Source: Candidatus Sabulitectum sp.
GTDB lineage: Bacteria; Fermentibacterota; Fermentibacteria; Fermentibacterales; JCC-6
DNA: 62,452 nucleotides
Direction of reading: 5' to 3'
Assembly: GCA_023139045.1 (NCBI GenBank)
Contig: JAGLOJ010000098.1
Location: 1 to 62,452 of the forward strand
Below, one piece after another: positions 8,455-17,660 of this stretch; positions within the stretch are counted from its first letter, which is position 1; each line of letters starts with the position of its first letter. The position numbers and the translations under genes are program-made. The notes beneath the pieces were generated by a model. That model had not been told where the DNA came from. It made no database searches and saw only the letters and a list, made by a program, of their open reading frames with translations.

Positions 8455-8982
8455 TTGTCTCAACGATTTATAGACTACGGAATAGTACTGGCAGTGGTTC
8501 TTGTTCTCTCCGGTCTTTTTCGACTTTCCCGCCATCTACTGGGTGTTTTCATAAAAAAACAGGAGAGCAGGGGAATCGTTTTCTCTTCAGATCAGGCTCT
8601 TGTATGGGGTATGCGATTTCTTCTTGGCGGCATGATTCTTCTCCCGTTTGTAACCAGCATTCTTGCTTTTGTTCAAAACCGTCAGCTTGTAGGAGGAGTA
8701 GCCCTTCATCTGGGGCTCACTGCTGTTTCGGTTGTTCTTTTCAGCTTCGCAGAAGATCTTTTTCGTGATTATAACAGTTATCGGTGCAATAATATGAAGT
8801 CTGTTTCCTGGCACACAAAAAAGCTGCTTTTTCCAGTACTTCTCTTCTGGGTTACCGGATGTGTCTTTCTCAGCCCGCTGTTCTATTCCGGGCTTACTGT
8901 TCTGCTGGTTGTCTTCTACAGACTCTGCCTCTATTTCAGAAAGAAATCAGAGCCAAACAGGAAAAACAGAAAAAAGGCATAA
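8455..8982 (+). CDS. Membrane protein of unknown function
   Basis: A 175-residue protein with about five hydrophobic segments and a strongly basic C-terminus. The start is TTG, placed by GGGAGGA at 8441-8447 seven bases upstream; it lies two bases after the previous stop codon. No family recognised. Its place between another small membrane protein and a glycosyltransferase suggests a cell-envelope role, but that is only context. Confidence 0.7.
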   Translation: MSQRFIDYGIVLAVVLVLSGLFRLSRHLLGVFIKKQESRGIVFSSDQALVWGMRFLLGGMILLPFVTSILAFVQNRQLVGGVALHLGLTAVSVVLFSFAEDLFRDYNSYRCNNMKSVSWHTKKLLFPVLLFWVTGCVFLSPLFYSGLTVLLVVFYRLCLYFRKKSEPNRKNRKKA

Positions 8983-10148
8983 TGACTGAAAAAAAGACAA
9001 CTGTACTGCACATCATTACAAAAATGGCAGTTGGCGGTGCTCAGATGAACACACTGATCAGTTGCAGAGAAATATCCAAGATGGGTTATCCTTCCGCTGT
9101 TCTTACCGGACCGGAAATTTCACCTGAGGGCACATTCAGTGACCTTTCCGAGAAATACGGTATTCCTGTCTTTACCGCTCCTCATCTGATAAGAAAGTTG
9201 TCTCCATTTCATGACATCAAGGCCTTTTTCGAAATAAGGAACATCATTGACCAGAATGATTTTTCTATTGTTCACACACACGGATCCAAAGCCAAGTTTC
9301 TTGGTCGACTTGCTGCTGCTCATGCAAAAACACCTGTAAAAATTGTCCAGACTGTTCACGGCTGGTCGTTTTTTGACACCATGCCGCCACTGCAGAAAGC
9401 TTTCTATTCTCTTCTTGAGAGGTTCGGTTACAAACTTGCGAACGCCAACATCGTAGTCAGTCCTCACGACATCAAAAAGGGAGTAAACTGGGGTATCGGC
9501 AAGCCTGAAGATTATCAGCTTATCAGAAGCGGTGTTGAATTTGGAGCTTTCTTTGCCCAGCGTGGTAATAATCTCAAGGCAAAACAACTACTTGGTATCC
9601 CCCTGGCCAGCCCTGTTGTTGGAACTGTAATCAGGCTTGCTTCCCAGAAGCATCCCGAGGCCATTGTTGATGTTGCCGAAAAGGTCAAGCTGTCATTCCC
9701 CGATGTCAGGTTTGTAGTTGTGGGAGATGGCCCCCTCGACTGCTATATGAGACAGTACATCGCAGAAAAAAAATTGAAGGATAATTTTATCATGCTGGGG
9801 AGCAGAAAAGATGTCGCGGAAATTCTTCCGGCTTTTAATGTCTTCCTGCTCACATCAAGAAGTGAAGGGCTGCCAAGGGCAATGCTGGAGGCTCTTGCTG
9901 TGAGAATCCCAGTAGTAGCCACCGATGTGGGAGGAATTGCCGAGCTTATCAATGGACTGAAGAACGGCTTTCTCTGTAGCCACGGGGATATTGACTGTCT
10001 TGCAAAAGGCGTCTGTAAACTGCTCAACTCTCCTGAGCTTAGAGACAAACTTCTGACAACAGTAGATCAGGATCTGGCCCCTTTTTCAGCCAGAATAATG
10101 GTTGACCAGCTTTACCAGCTTTATACTTTTCTGGTAAAAAACATGTAG
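8982..10148 (+). CDS. GT4-family glycosyltransferase (GT-B fold)
   Basis: A 388-residue retaining-type glycosyltransferase, probably transferring a sugar from a nucleotide sugar onto an envelope polysaccharide or lipid. The N-terminal domain has LHIITKMAVGGAQMNTL with the glycine-rich loop typical of the family. The C-terminal domain has VVGDGPL and the donor-binding SRSEGLPRAMLEALA element (E-x7-E), followed by PVVATDVGGIAELI. I chose the ATG at 8982, which overlaps the preceding TAA by one base; the longer open frame upstream is the tail of the previous gene in another frame. It ends a four-gene run, and no terminator was recognised behind it. Confidence 0.9.
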   Translation: MTEKKTTVLHIITKMAVGGAQMNTLISCREISKMGYPSAVLTGPEISPEGTFSDLSEKYGIPVFTAPHLIRKLSPFHDIKAFFEIRNIIDQNDFSIVHTHGSKAKFLGRLAAAHAKTPVKIVQTVHGWSFFDTMPPLQKAFYSLLERFGYKLANANIVVSPHDIKKGVNWGIGKPEDYQLIRSGVEFGAFFAQRGNNLKAKQLLGIPLASPVVGTVIRLASQKHPEAIVDVAEKVKLSFPDVRFVVVGDGPLDCYMRQYIAEKKLKDNFIMLGSRKDVAEILPAFNVFLLTSRSEGLPRAMLEALAVRIPVVATDVGGIAELINGLKNGFLCSHGDIDCLAKGVCKLLNSPELRDKLLTTVDQDLAPFSARIMVDQLYQLYTFLVKNM

Positions 10149-10362
10149 CCGCACAGAAAGCAGATAACTGACTACCTCTGTACGGCCTCGTATTTACACC
10201 ATCAGAACCAGAAATGTGACTGAAAACAGGCATTAAGCAGTGCGCCGAATACATGCCAATTTGAGAAAAGAACAACACGGACCCATTACTGGAGCGCCCC
10301 GATTGGTTCGTGTGGTTGCTATGCCAATACCAATACAGTATTCTCGGTTCCGCCCCTGCCCC
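10149..10362. other. Intergenic region between convergent genes
   Basis: This 214-base gap separates the glycosyltransferase gene from the convergent ferredoxin gene. I see no gene, tRNA or convincing terminator hairpin in it. Confidence 0.5.
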
Positions 10363-10530
10363 TTAGGGAGCTTCTATTGAATCAACCGGGCAGACCGCTG
10401 CGCAGGCACCACAGTCTATACAGACAGCAGCATCGATTACGTAAGGTGTTCCCTCTTTGATACAGTCAACAGGGCATTCGCCCTGACAGGCACCACAACT
10501 GATGCACGTGTCGTTGATTTTGTAAGCCAT
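10363..10530 (-). CDS. 2[4Fe-4S] ferredoxin
   Basis: A 55-residue clostridial-type ferredoxin with two CxxCxxCxxxCP cluster motifs (CISCGACQGECP and CIDCGACAAVCP), the usual length for this family. It is a soluble low-potential electron carrier and an obvious partner for the IorAB oxidoreductase and for a hydrogenase. I chose the ATG at 10530 because a perfect GGAGG lies about six bases upstream; the frame is open further but has no family character. It lies 32 bases after parB on the same strand and may be read as the last gene of the mnm-par run. Confidence 0.95.
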   Translation of the reverse strand: MAYKINDTCISCGACQGECPVDCIKEGTPYVIDAAVCIDCGACAAVCPVDSIEAP

Positions 10531-10562
10531 TAAAACCTCCGTTACAGTATTTGTTTCACAAT

Positions 10563-11426
10563 TCACACCGAGTTTCCCCGACCCCTTATTATACAAAGAA
10601 TTCTGTCGAGTTCGTCCAGCGAACTGTATTCAATCTCGAGCCTGCCCGATCCACCGGAATCTTTAAGAAAAACCCGGGTTCCCAATGCCCTCTGCAACTC
10701 GATTTCAAGCTGTTTTATTTCAGGAATGACGGCGATTTTTTTCTTCGCTTCCGACTTTCTACCTGTACTTTTTCTTACTGCATCCTCAATCGCTCTTACG
10801 CTATATCCTCTTGCTAGACTTAACTTTGCAATCCTGATCATTGATTCTTCACTGGGCAAACCAAGCAGAGCCCGACCGTGCCCCATGGAAAGCCTGCCGG
10901 ATCTGACCATTCCCTTCACAGAGTCCGGCAACTCCATAAGTCTCTGAAAATTTGCTACTGCAGAACGACTTATTCCTACCTGTTTGCCAAGCTCTTCCTG
11001 AGTCATGTTGAATTCAGTGCAGAATCTGCTGAAAGCTTCTGCCTTTTCCATGGGATTCAGATCCTGTCTCTGAATGTTTTCAATCAGAGCAAGCGCCATC
11101 ATCTGTTTGTCATCCGCTTCTCTGACAAATGCAGGAACTGTATCAAGACCTGCCAGTATGGAGGCTCTCAGCCTTCTTTCCCCTGCGATCAACTGGTACC
11201 GCTCTTCCTTTTTGCGCAGAACAAGTGGCTGAAGAATGCCCTGTTGTGTAATTGACTCGGCGAGAGAGGAAAGTTCATCGTCATCCCAGTCTATCCTCGG
11301 CTGGAATGGATTTGGGTCGATAGAATGAACAGAAATATCCGCTGGAGTACCATTCTCAGAAGGCTTTTCCTCTATACTGGGAAGCAGAGATTCCAGACCT
11401 CGTCCTAGTGCGCTTTTTCGTTTCAC
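10563..11426 (-). CDS. parB: Chromosome partitioning protein ParB
   Basis: A 287-residue CTP-dependent DNA clamp that loads at parS sites and spreads to build the segregation complex moved by ParA. Visible elements: N-terminal ParA-stimulating basic stretch (MKRKSALGRGLESLL), CTP-binding GERRLRA at 82-88 and ENIQRQDLNP at 116-125, a helix-turn-helix around 140-165 (TQEELGKQVGISRSAVANF), and a C-terminal dimerisation segment. It overlaps parA by four bases. Two parS sites lie close by within mnmG and at the mnmG-rsmG junction. Confidence 0.95.
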   Translation of the reverse strand: MKRKSALGRGLESLLPSIEEKPSENGTPADISVHSIDPNPFQPRIDWDDDELSSLAESITQQGILQPLVLRKKEERYQLIAGERRLRASILAGLDTVPAFVREADDKQMMALALIENIQRQDLNPMEKAEAFSRFCTEFNMTQEELGKQVGISRSAVANFQRLMELPDSVKGMVRSGRLSMGHGRALLGLPSEESMIRIAKLSLARGYSVRAIEDAVRKSTGRKSEAKKKIAVIPEIKQLEIELQRALGTRVFLKDSGGSGRLEIEYSSLDELDRILCIIRGRGNSV

Positions 11427-12181
11427 CTTCCCATAACCTCCCTGGCCAGACTCATATAACTCTTTGCACCGCTGGAAAAGGCATCGTAAAGAATCACCGG
11501 TTTACCGAAACTGGGAGCTTCGCTGAGACGAACATTTCGTGGAATGCGTGTTCTGAAGAGCGTTTTTCCAAGAAATTCGTCTGCATTCTGCTCAACTTCC
11601 CTGCTGAGCCTGAGTCTTTTGTCATACATAGTAAGAACAACGCCGAAAATAGAAAGTTTTTTGTTCCAGTGAGCCTTTATTCTTCTTATCGTCTCCATCA
11701 GATGTGACAATCCCTCAAGAGCATAGTACTCACTCTGAACGGTAAGAATCACACCATCTGCTGCAACAAGCGCATTAACAGTAAGGAGACCCAGTGACGG
11801 AGGACAATCAATCAGTACATAATCATAGCCCGAAAGATCAGAAGCGGAAAGAGCCTCAGCAAGAAAATATTCTCTTTCATCCTGGGAAGCCAGCTCTATC
11901 TCCGTACCGGCAAGATGTCTTGCCCCTCGAACAAGGGAAAGACCCTCCACCTCGGTCTTTACAGTACACTCTTCCAGTGTATTCTCTCCTGAAATAAAAC
12001 TGTGAATACCGAGAACATCAGCCTCTTCACTGCCCAGCCCGCTGGTTGCATTGGCCTGGGGGTCAAGATCTATCACTAGCACTTCTTTGTCATGGACAGC
12101 TATGCTGGCACCAAGATTGATAACAGTAGTTGTTTTGCCCACTCCACCCTTCTGATTAGCCACAGCAAGGATTCTGGTCAT
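11423..12181 (-). CDS. parA: Chromosome partitioning ATPase ParA (Soj)
   Basis: A 252-residue deviant-Walker ATPase that forms DNA-bound dimers and pulls ParB-parS complexes. Residues 11-18 are KGGVGKTT (deviant Walker A with the signature lysine), then DLDPQANATSGLG and DCPPSLGLLTVNAL further on. Length is normal for chromosomal ParA. It follows rsmG after a 17-base gap on the same strand and overlaps parB, so the two are made together. Confidence 0.96.
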   Translation of the reverse strand: MTRILAVANQKGGVGKTTTVINLGASIAVHDKEVLVIDLDPQANATSGLGSEEADVLGIHSFISGENTLEECTVKTEVEGLSLVRGARHLAGTEIELASQDEREYFLAEALSASDLSGYDYVLIDCPPSLGLLTVNALVAADGVILTVQSEYYALEGLSHLMETIRRIKAHWNKKLSIFGVVLTMYDKRLRLSREVEQNADEFLGKTLFRTRIPRNVRLSEAPSFGKPVILYDAFSSGAKSYMSLAREVMGR

Positions 12182-12198
12182 TAGGTCACCTTTCCAAG

Positions 12199-12828
12199 TT
12201 AATTCTTGATACAGGAGTGTCGATACTGCAGGATAAACCCCTTTCGGTCAAGCGGGGGAATTGGCAGTTCGTCTGAAATTATTGTATTGGAACAGGTTTC
12301 CTGCTGTACTGAAACCCTTGTAAGCAGAGAAAAACCCCCGGGTGCTGCAGGAAGGATCAATTCCACCATCTCTGAAGGGCCTTTAACCGCCCTTGAGGTA
12401 AAGAGACTTCCTCTGCAAAAGGGGCCAGCGTCCTCAACTCTGCTGTTTAGAATCCTGCATGAAACACCGCAACTTCGTGCAACTGTTTCCAGGAAAGCAC
12501 ACCTCTTCCTTCTGGATTCTATCATTATCACATTATATCCGCACAAAGACAGAACCATACCGGGAAATCCAGCACCCGTTCCCACATCAATAACTGTTTC
12601 ATCATGAAGAAAGGGGATGAATGCTACAGACTCAAGAACATGCCTTGTCCAGAGTCTGTCAATCTCTGCGGGGCCCACCAGGTTTGTTTTTGCAGCGCTT
12701 CTCTCTAGAAGGCCGAGGAAGCGTCTGATTTTCAGATAGGATTTCTCTGCAAGATCCACCCCTAAAAGCAGACATTGCTCACGTGCCTCGCAAAAGGATG
12801 CGGGAAGATCATGTTTCACGTGAAACAC
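12199..12828 (-). CDS. rsmG: 16S rRNA (guanine527-N7)-methyltransferase RsmG
   Basis: A 209-residue SAM-dependent methyltransferase (GidB). The SAM-binding motif VIDVGTGAGFPG is at residues 79-90, with IESRRKRCAFLETVAR after it. The start is GTG at 12828, and the first six codons (MFHVKH) are themselves part of a parS site. The gene start overlaps the last codons of mnmG by about 20 bases in a different frame. Order mnmE-mnmG-rsmG-parA-parB is the classical origin-proximal arrangement. Confidence 0.93.
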   Translation of the reverse strand: MFHVKHDLPASFCEAREQCLLLGVDLAEKSYLKIRRFLGLLERSAAKTNLVGPAEIDRLWTRHVLESVAFIPFLHDETVIDVGTGAGFPGMVLSLCGYNVIMIESRRKRCAFLETVARSCGVSCRILNSRVEDAGPFCRGSLFTSRAVKGPSEMVELILPAAPGGFSLLTRVSVQQETCSNTIISDELPIPPLDRKGFILQYRHSCIKN

Positions 12829-14629
12829 TCCCGCTCATCAGGTGTAGAACAAGGGCATCCATGTCTGCCTGCCGCACCGCAGGAATAGCCTCTGCATCAG
12901 AGAGGGTCTCTGGTCTTCTTCTGTTAAGAGCTTCTCTGGCTTCTATTGTTATTGTTTGTACCGCATCATAATCGTCAATAACGGAAAGTGATACCATTCC
13001 GTATCTTTTTCTGATCCTGTGTCTTTTTTCTGCGCGTTTTACGTAGCCGGCATATTTTATGTCCAGCACCACAGAATTGAGAATTTCCTTTTCGTTGATA
13101 TCCTGCGGACTGAAGCCGATAATTCCCGCAATGTCATCCGGTGATACTTCCGGTCTTCTGCAAATTTCTTCAACAGACTTTCCCTGTAACCGTCTCCCGG
13201 AGATTTCCTTCCTTAGGAAAATATATTTTCTCTCTCGCTTTCCGTATGCTTTTTTCTTTTCATCGGATAGTGTTCCAAGGGCGCAGCCAAGTGAATATAC
13301 CCTTCTGTCGGCATTGTCTTGTCTAAGGTTCAATCTATTCTCTGACCGGCTTGAAAACAGTCTGTAGGGTTCTTCTGTACCTTTTGTGACCAGATCATTT
13401 ACCATAACCCCAAGGTAACTGCTTATTCTTTCCGGCACTACCCTCCTCATACCGAGTGTTTTTCTTGCGGCACTGGCTCCTGCAAGCAACCCTGTGGCAG
13501 CGGCTTCCTCGTATCCTGATGTTCCAAGAATCTGCCCGGAGACATACAAGTTTTCTGAATCTCTCAATTTTAATGCACCATCAAATTCACCTGTTTCAAA
13601 GCACGAATACTCCACCGAGTATCCGTAAGCAGTAATTACTGCGTTCTTGAAACCAGGCAAAGATCTGACTATTTTCTCCTGTATCGCCTGCGGCAGGCTT
13701 GTTGAAAGACCGTTCAAATACATAATCCTGGACGATTTTCCCATTGGCTCAAGGTGGATAGGGTGCCCCTTTCTATCGGGGAATTTTGTTACTTTGTCTT
13801 CAAAACTAGGACAATAGCGTGGCCCTTTCCCGCTGATACGACCGGAATACAGTGGCGATTGCCTGAGGTTTTCTTTTACAATTCTTTCTGTTTCGCCTGT
13901 TGTTCTGGTGAGCCAGCACGTTTCTCTGTTTTCAATACCACTTTTCGTTGACCAGCTGAATCTGAATTTCACATCATGAGAAACTTGCTTCTCCAGCAGA
14001 GAGTTGTCAATTGAATTTCTGACTACCCTGGGAGATGTTCCTGTTTTGAATCGTTTCACGTGAAACATTCGCTGCTTTAGATCCTTCTCAAGAGCGATTG
14101 CTGAGTTGTCCCCTCTTCTTCCCCCCGGCCAGGTGTCTTTTCCCCGATGAAGCATCCCATTTAAAAAAGTACCTGTCGCAAGTACAAATGCTTCAGCATT
14201 AATGACCCTGCCATTGCTCAGGAGAACCCCTTCTATTCTACTATTCGGTCCCACAAGCTTAACAACCATACCCTGAATGATATGTACTCCCGCAGTTCTG
14301 AGCTTCTCTCTCTGAGTCAAACAGTATTCCTCAACATCCGACTGTACTCGCGGTCCCCAAACTGCAGGACCTTTTTTCATGTTCAGCATTCTGAATTGCA
14401 GAGCCGTATGATCGGCTGATTCCGCAGCAACCCCTCCAAGCCCGTCTATCTCTCTAACCAGAGTGCCTTTTGCTATTCCTCCAATAGCAGGATTGCAGGA
14501 CATTAATGAAATCCTTGTGATGCTGGGGGTAATGAGAACTGTGCTGCACCCGATAACAGCGGCTGCTACTGCTGCTTCAACTCCCGCATGGCCGCCACCG
14601 ATAACTAGAACCTGATATGCGTCTTTCAC
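12809..14629 (-). CDS. mnmG: tRNA uridine 5-carboxymethylaminomethyl modification enzyme MnmG
   Basis: About 606 residues. MnmG (GidA) works with MnmE to install the cmnm5 group on wobble uridine 34. The FAD-binding dinucleotide fold is at the N-terminus (VLVIGGGHAGVEAA), followed by LISCNPAIGGIAKG-like residues and FKTGTSPRV. I chose GTG 14629, which overlaps the mnmE TGA in a GTGA unit; an ATG at 14677 lies inside mnmE. Two parS sites fall within the gene: one encodes FHVKR just before the FKTGT loop, the other encodes the terminal VSRET. The FKTG loop reads FKTGTSPR where RLKTGTPPR is usual. Confidence 0.95.
   Translation of the reverse strand: MKDAYQVLVIGGGHAGVEAAVAAAVIGCSTVLITPSITRISLMSCNPAIGGIAKGTLVREIDGLGGVAAESADHTALQFRMLNMKKGPAVWGPRVQSDVEEYCLTQREKLRTAGVHIIQGMVVKLVGPNSRIEGVLLSNGRVINAEAFVLATGTFLNGMLHRGKDTWPGGRRGDNSAIALEKDLKQRMFHVKRFKTGTSPRVVRNSIDNSLLEKQVSHDVKFRFSWSTKSGIENRETCWLTRTTGETERIVKENLRQSPLYSGRISGKGPRYCPSFEDKVTKFPDRKGHPIHLEPMGKSSRIMYLNGLSTSLPQAIQEKIVRSLPGFKNAVITAYGYSVEYSCFETGEFDGALKLRDSENLYVSGQILGTSGYEEAAATGLLAGASAARKTLGMRRVVPERISSYLGVMVNDLVTKGTEEPYRLFSSRSENRLNLRQDNADRRVYSLGCALGTLSDEKKKAYGKRERKYIFLRKEISGRRLQGKSVEEICRRPEVSPDDIAGIIGFSPQDINEKEILNSVVLDIKYAGYVKRAEKRHRIRKRYGMVSLSVIDDYDAVQTITIEAREALNRRRPETLSDAEAIPAVRQADMDALVLHLMSGSVSRET
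12812..12827. promoter_or_regulatory. parS centromere-like site (mnmG/rsmG junction)
   Basis: The 16 bases TGTTTCACGTGAAACA are a perfect match to the ParB-binding parS palindrome. The site sits where two genes overlap: on the minus strand it encodes the last residues of MnmG (VSRET) in one frame and the first residues of RsmG (FHVKH) in another. Confidence 0.95.
14052..14067. promoter_or_regulatory. parS centromere-like site (within mnmG)
   Basis: CGTTTCACGTGAAACA carries the perfect 14-base parS core GTTTCACGTGAAAC (14053-14066), with one outer base differing from the 16-mer palindrome. It lies inside mnmG and encodes FHVKR. It is 1.24 kb from the other site. Confidence 0.93.
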
Positions 14630-15831
14630 TTTCCTACGCAAAACCTCTCCAGAGCTCTTTCTACAGCCTCTCCGCATCTTTCAGGCTCTTCTGCCTCCCT
14701 TAGAATTTCGCTTACTATTTCTGCTGCCAGAGCAATGTCCTGGCTCTCTGAAGCGAAAATAGCTTCCTGAAGAAGATCCGCCATTCTTTCCAATCTCCAT
14801 GATGGGCTCTCTATTTCCGTTGCGGTTATGAATTCAATTACTTTCTCGATTCCCTGACCGGTAATTGAAGACACGGGCAGCCATCCCTCAATAACTTCAG
14901 TTTCTCTGCGGTCTGATAATGAGCAGACTGTAAGAATCTGACGGCTCCCCGAAAGAGCAACAGATGGAGAGGCACAGAGCGGATCCATCCACACGATCCG
15001 GTCACTGTTTTTAAGCGATCCCACTGCAAGTTCGAGAGCTTTTCCATCAAGAGTCTCTCCTCCGCTGCCGGGACTGTCCGAGATCTCTACATTCCGTCCC
15101 GATATGGATATGGTTCTGGTGGCACCGTCTCTTGTTGTTCCCGGAATGCTGGAAACAAGAACTGTCTCTTCCCCGTAAAGTTTGTTGAACAATGTAGATT
15201 TACCTGCATTTACGGGGCCCATTAGAAATACTCTTGGCAGTACTTCTGCACTCTTTACCTTAATTGCGAGTGCCTGCGTTCTGCTCAATGTTCTCTTTAA
15301 AAGGAAAGCTATCTGTTCTTCCTCTGAAACCTCGTGATCTTCACTGAACTCAATAAGCCCTTCTATTTCACTGGTAAGCTCTGAAAGCTCTGAAGATAAA
15401 TCACTTCGGACTCCTGCTCCAGCTCCTGTTTCTTCTTTGTATTTAGCATAAAGAGTAAGAACATCCAGAGATGTTAATCTGCCATTCATCCATGCTCTTC
15501 GTGTAAACTCTCCCGCAACCGCCAACCGTGCACCGTTTCTTTCCAGCTCTTCAAGTATCCTTCTGGCGGTTCCAGGTGATCCGTGGCACATAAGATCAAC
15601 CATCTCTTCACCTGTATAGCTCTTTCCGCAAGGCCACGAGATTGCAACCAGGTAGTCTATTCCAGCCAGATCACCAACTACGCGCTTTCGACCGGTAAGT
15701 CTTCCCGGTTTCAGTTTCATCAGCTTCTCCACTGTTGCTGAGGCTCCCTTTCCAGAGAGCCTCACCAGAGAAATTGCTGATACCGCTTCGGGTGTAGCAA
15801 GAGCAGCTATAAGATCACTTTGCTGTTCCAT
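14626..15831 (-). CDS. mnmE: tRNA modification GTPase MnmE (with a degenerate G domain)
   Basis: A 401-residue MnmE/TrmE, about 50 residues shorter than the E. coli protein. It has the N-terminal tetrahydrofolate-binding domain, the helical domain, an inserted G domain, and the C-terminal catalytic cysteine in FCVGK (C398). G1 is GPVNAGKST (205-213) and G2 GTTRD (231-235). G3 is DSPG instead of DTAG (252-255), and where NKxD should be the sequence reads CSLSD (303-307). Loss of NKxD normally weakens guanine recognition. It overlaps yidC by 17 bases upstream and mnmG by four downstream. Confidence 0.92.
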   Translation of the reverse strand: MEQQSDLIAALATPEAVSAISLVRLSGKGASATVEKLMKLKPGRLTGRKRVVGDLAGIDYLVAISWPCGKSYTGEEMVDLMCHGSPGTARRILEELERNGARLAVAGEFTRRAWMNGRLTSLDVLTLYAKYKEETGAGAGVRSDLSSELSELTSEIEGLIEFSEDHEVSEEEQIAFLLKRTLSRTQALAIKVKSAEVLPRVFLMGPVNAGKSTLFNKLYGEETVLVSSIPGTTRDGATRTISISGRNVEISDSPGSGGETLDGKALELAVGSLKNSDRIVWMDPLCASPSVALSGSRQILTVCSLSDRRETEVIEGWLPVSSITGQGIEKVIEFITATEIESPSWRLERMADLLQEAIFASESQDIALAAEIVSEILREAEEPERCGEAVERALERFCVGK

Positions 15832-17440
15832 CTGCCTGGTCCGTTTTGAGCTTTTTCTTTATAAGTTCCTGGTGAACAAGAGTGAGAATATTGAATATCA
15901 GCCAGTACAATGTAAGGCCTGAAGCAAATCTCATGAAAAGGAAAGTCATGAATATTGGCATCATGTACATCATCATTTTCTGTTGCTGCGCAGCTGATCC
16001 AACACTGCTTGATCCTGTAAGCTTCTGTTGGAGGAACATTATTATTCCCAGTATTACCGCCATAAGACCTATTCCTTCAAGACCCAGAATCTTTGTCTGA
16101 AAGTGCATTAGAATTTCTGGTCTTGACAGGTCGTTTATCCACAAAATAAACCCGGCACCTCTGAGCTCAACCATGTTTGCCAGAACTCTGTACATTGCGA
16201 AGAAAACCGGCATCTGAAGCAGCATTGGCAGGCAGCCACCAATGGGATTTACACCCTTTTCCTTGTAAAGTTTCTGCATTTCAGCCTGCTGCTGCTTTGG
16301 ATCTTTCGCGTACTTTTTCTGAATCTCGTGCATTGCAGGTTGGATTTTCTGCATCTTCTGCATAGAGACATAACTCTTGGTTGTAAGAGGAGAAAGCAGA
16401 ATTTTTAATGTAAATGCAAGTATTACTATTCTTACTCCCCAGTTGCTGACAAAAGACAATGCTGATGTAAGAAAGATAAAGATCAGTTTGCTTATCCATC
16501 TTATTACCGGCCATCCAAAATCAATCATATCTGTTGTGCTTCTACCCAGGTCATTAAGCTGATTATATGCCTTTGGTCCGGCATAGACAGTTATACTGTT
16601 GTCGTCCAGTGCAATATGAGGAGAACCACCCTCTCCGGGGGCAATGTAGCCATCGGCTCTCTCCATAGTTTCCGGCATTAGAATTATGGCAAAGTATTTG
16701 TTGCAGGAAGCAATCCACTCAACATTTCCTGTTGCCTCCAGTCCCTCTATTTTCTCCGAATTTTCTTTTTTATGTGAATTCGTAAACCAGGAAGCTGTAA
16801 AATATCCTTTGTCAGATGTTTGTATCTCTGTTACTGGAATGGCTCCTGACTCTATTGCTGAAGTAAGATCCAACTCAACTTTTTCAAGAGTAAATCCATA
16901 GAAGCCGCGCTCAAACGTATATGTCTTTTTTGAAACTCCTGAAACAAAGGTTATTTCTGTTCCCTGCTCTCCTGCAAAAACCGTATCCGGTCCGCTGTAT
17001 TCAAAATATACAGGGGTGCTGTCATGTTTTCTGGAAACCAGCCATGGCTTTTCCGCAAGATTCACAAGTTCATCATGATCATTATTCAGTTGATCCTGGT
17101 AGCCCTGAAGTATCCATGATTCTACTGATCCTCCACTGGTTGACAATCTGGCTACTACAAGACGTTCTCCCGAGCCTTCCTCCGGAATGATTACAGTAAC
17201 AATTCTCTCGTTGTAATCCTGGTTGGCTTCGGCAGTCTGCTGCATATCAGAGTCGACCGGCAGATCTGTTTCAACCTCTTCCTCATTCACCACTGAGGGG
17301 GCAATCTGCTCAGTCTGCTGTGCAGTCATGTTGATAGCCTCTGTCTGCTGATTACTACCTTTCCCGGTAACGAACCAGCTGATCAGTAAAACACCCAACA
17401 TAAGAACAGCTGCGAGAAATAACCGTGACTGATCACTCAT
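15815..17440 (-). CDS. yidC: Membrane protein insertase YidC
   Basis: A 541-residue Gram-negative-type YidC/Oxa1 insertase that helps proteins into the inner membrane. It has an N-terminal membrane anchor ([18 protein letters not shown]), a large periplasmic domain (roughly residues 60-310), then the conserved five-helix core with [28 protein letters not shown]-type coiled hairpin and [14 protein letters not shown] basic tail follows. I chose the ATG at 17440, inside the end of yidD, because GGAGGT precedes it at proper spacing. The large periplasmic domain supports a diderm cell envelope. Confidence 0.95.
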   Translation of the reverse strand: MSDQSRLFLAAVLMLGVLLISWFVTGKGSNQQTEAINMTAQQTEQIAPSVVNEEEVETDLPVDSDMQQTAEANQDYNERIVTVIIPEEGSGERLVVARLSTSGGSVESWILQGYQDQLNNDHDELVNLAEKPWLVSRKHDSTPVYFEYSGPDTVFAGEQGTEITFVSGVSKKTYTFERGFYGFTLEKVELDLTSAIESGAIPVTEIQTSDKGYFTASWFTNSHKKENSEKIEGLEATGNVEWIASCNKYFAIILMPETMERADGYIAPGEGGSPHIALDDNSITVYAGPKAYNQLNDLGRSTTDMIDFGWPVIRWISKLIFIFLTSALSFVSNWGVRIVILAFTLKILLSPLTTKSYVSMQKMQKIQPAMHEIQKKYAKDPKQQQAEMQKLYKEKGVNPIGGCLPMLLQMPVFFAMYRVLANMVELRGAGFILWINDLSRPEILMHFQTKILGLEGIGLMAVILGIIMFLQQKLTGSSSVGSAAQQQKMMMYMMPIFMTFLFMRFASGLTLYWLIFNILTLVHQELIKKKLKTDQADGTAK

Positions 17441-17660
17441 CTTTTTCAACCTCCGGTACGGGGTCATAACCCCCTGAATGCCATGGGTGGCATCTAAGAA
17501 TTCTTTTTACTGCAAAAAACAGTCCGCGAAATGCACCGTGCTTTCTCAAAGCTTCCTCGGCATATGCACTGCAAGTTGGTGTGTATATACAGCTGGGTGG
17601 TAGAAATGGGGACAAAGCTTTCCTGTAAACCCTGATAAGTGCGATAAGAATGTTTTTCAT
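17433..17660 (-). CDS. yidD: Membrane protein insertion efficiency factor YidD
   Basis: A 75-residue protein of the YidD family: an amphipathic N-terminal helix ([18 protein letters not shown]), then [15 protein letters not shown] and [13 protein letters not shown], the hallmark of the family. It helps YidC-dependent insertion in other bacteria. The ATG at 17660 overlaps the rnpA stop codon by one base; a longer open frame to 17720 lies inside rnpA and is not likely used. It ends just inside yidC. Confidence 0.95.
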   Translation of the reverse strand: MKNILIALIRVYRKALSPFLPPSCIYTPTCSAYAEEALRKHGAFRGLFFAVKRILRCHPWHSGGYDPVPEVEKDE

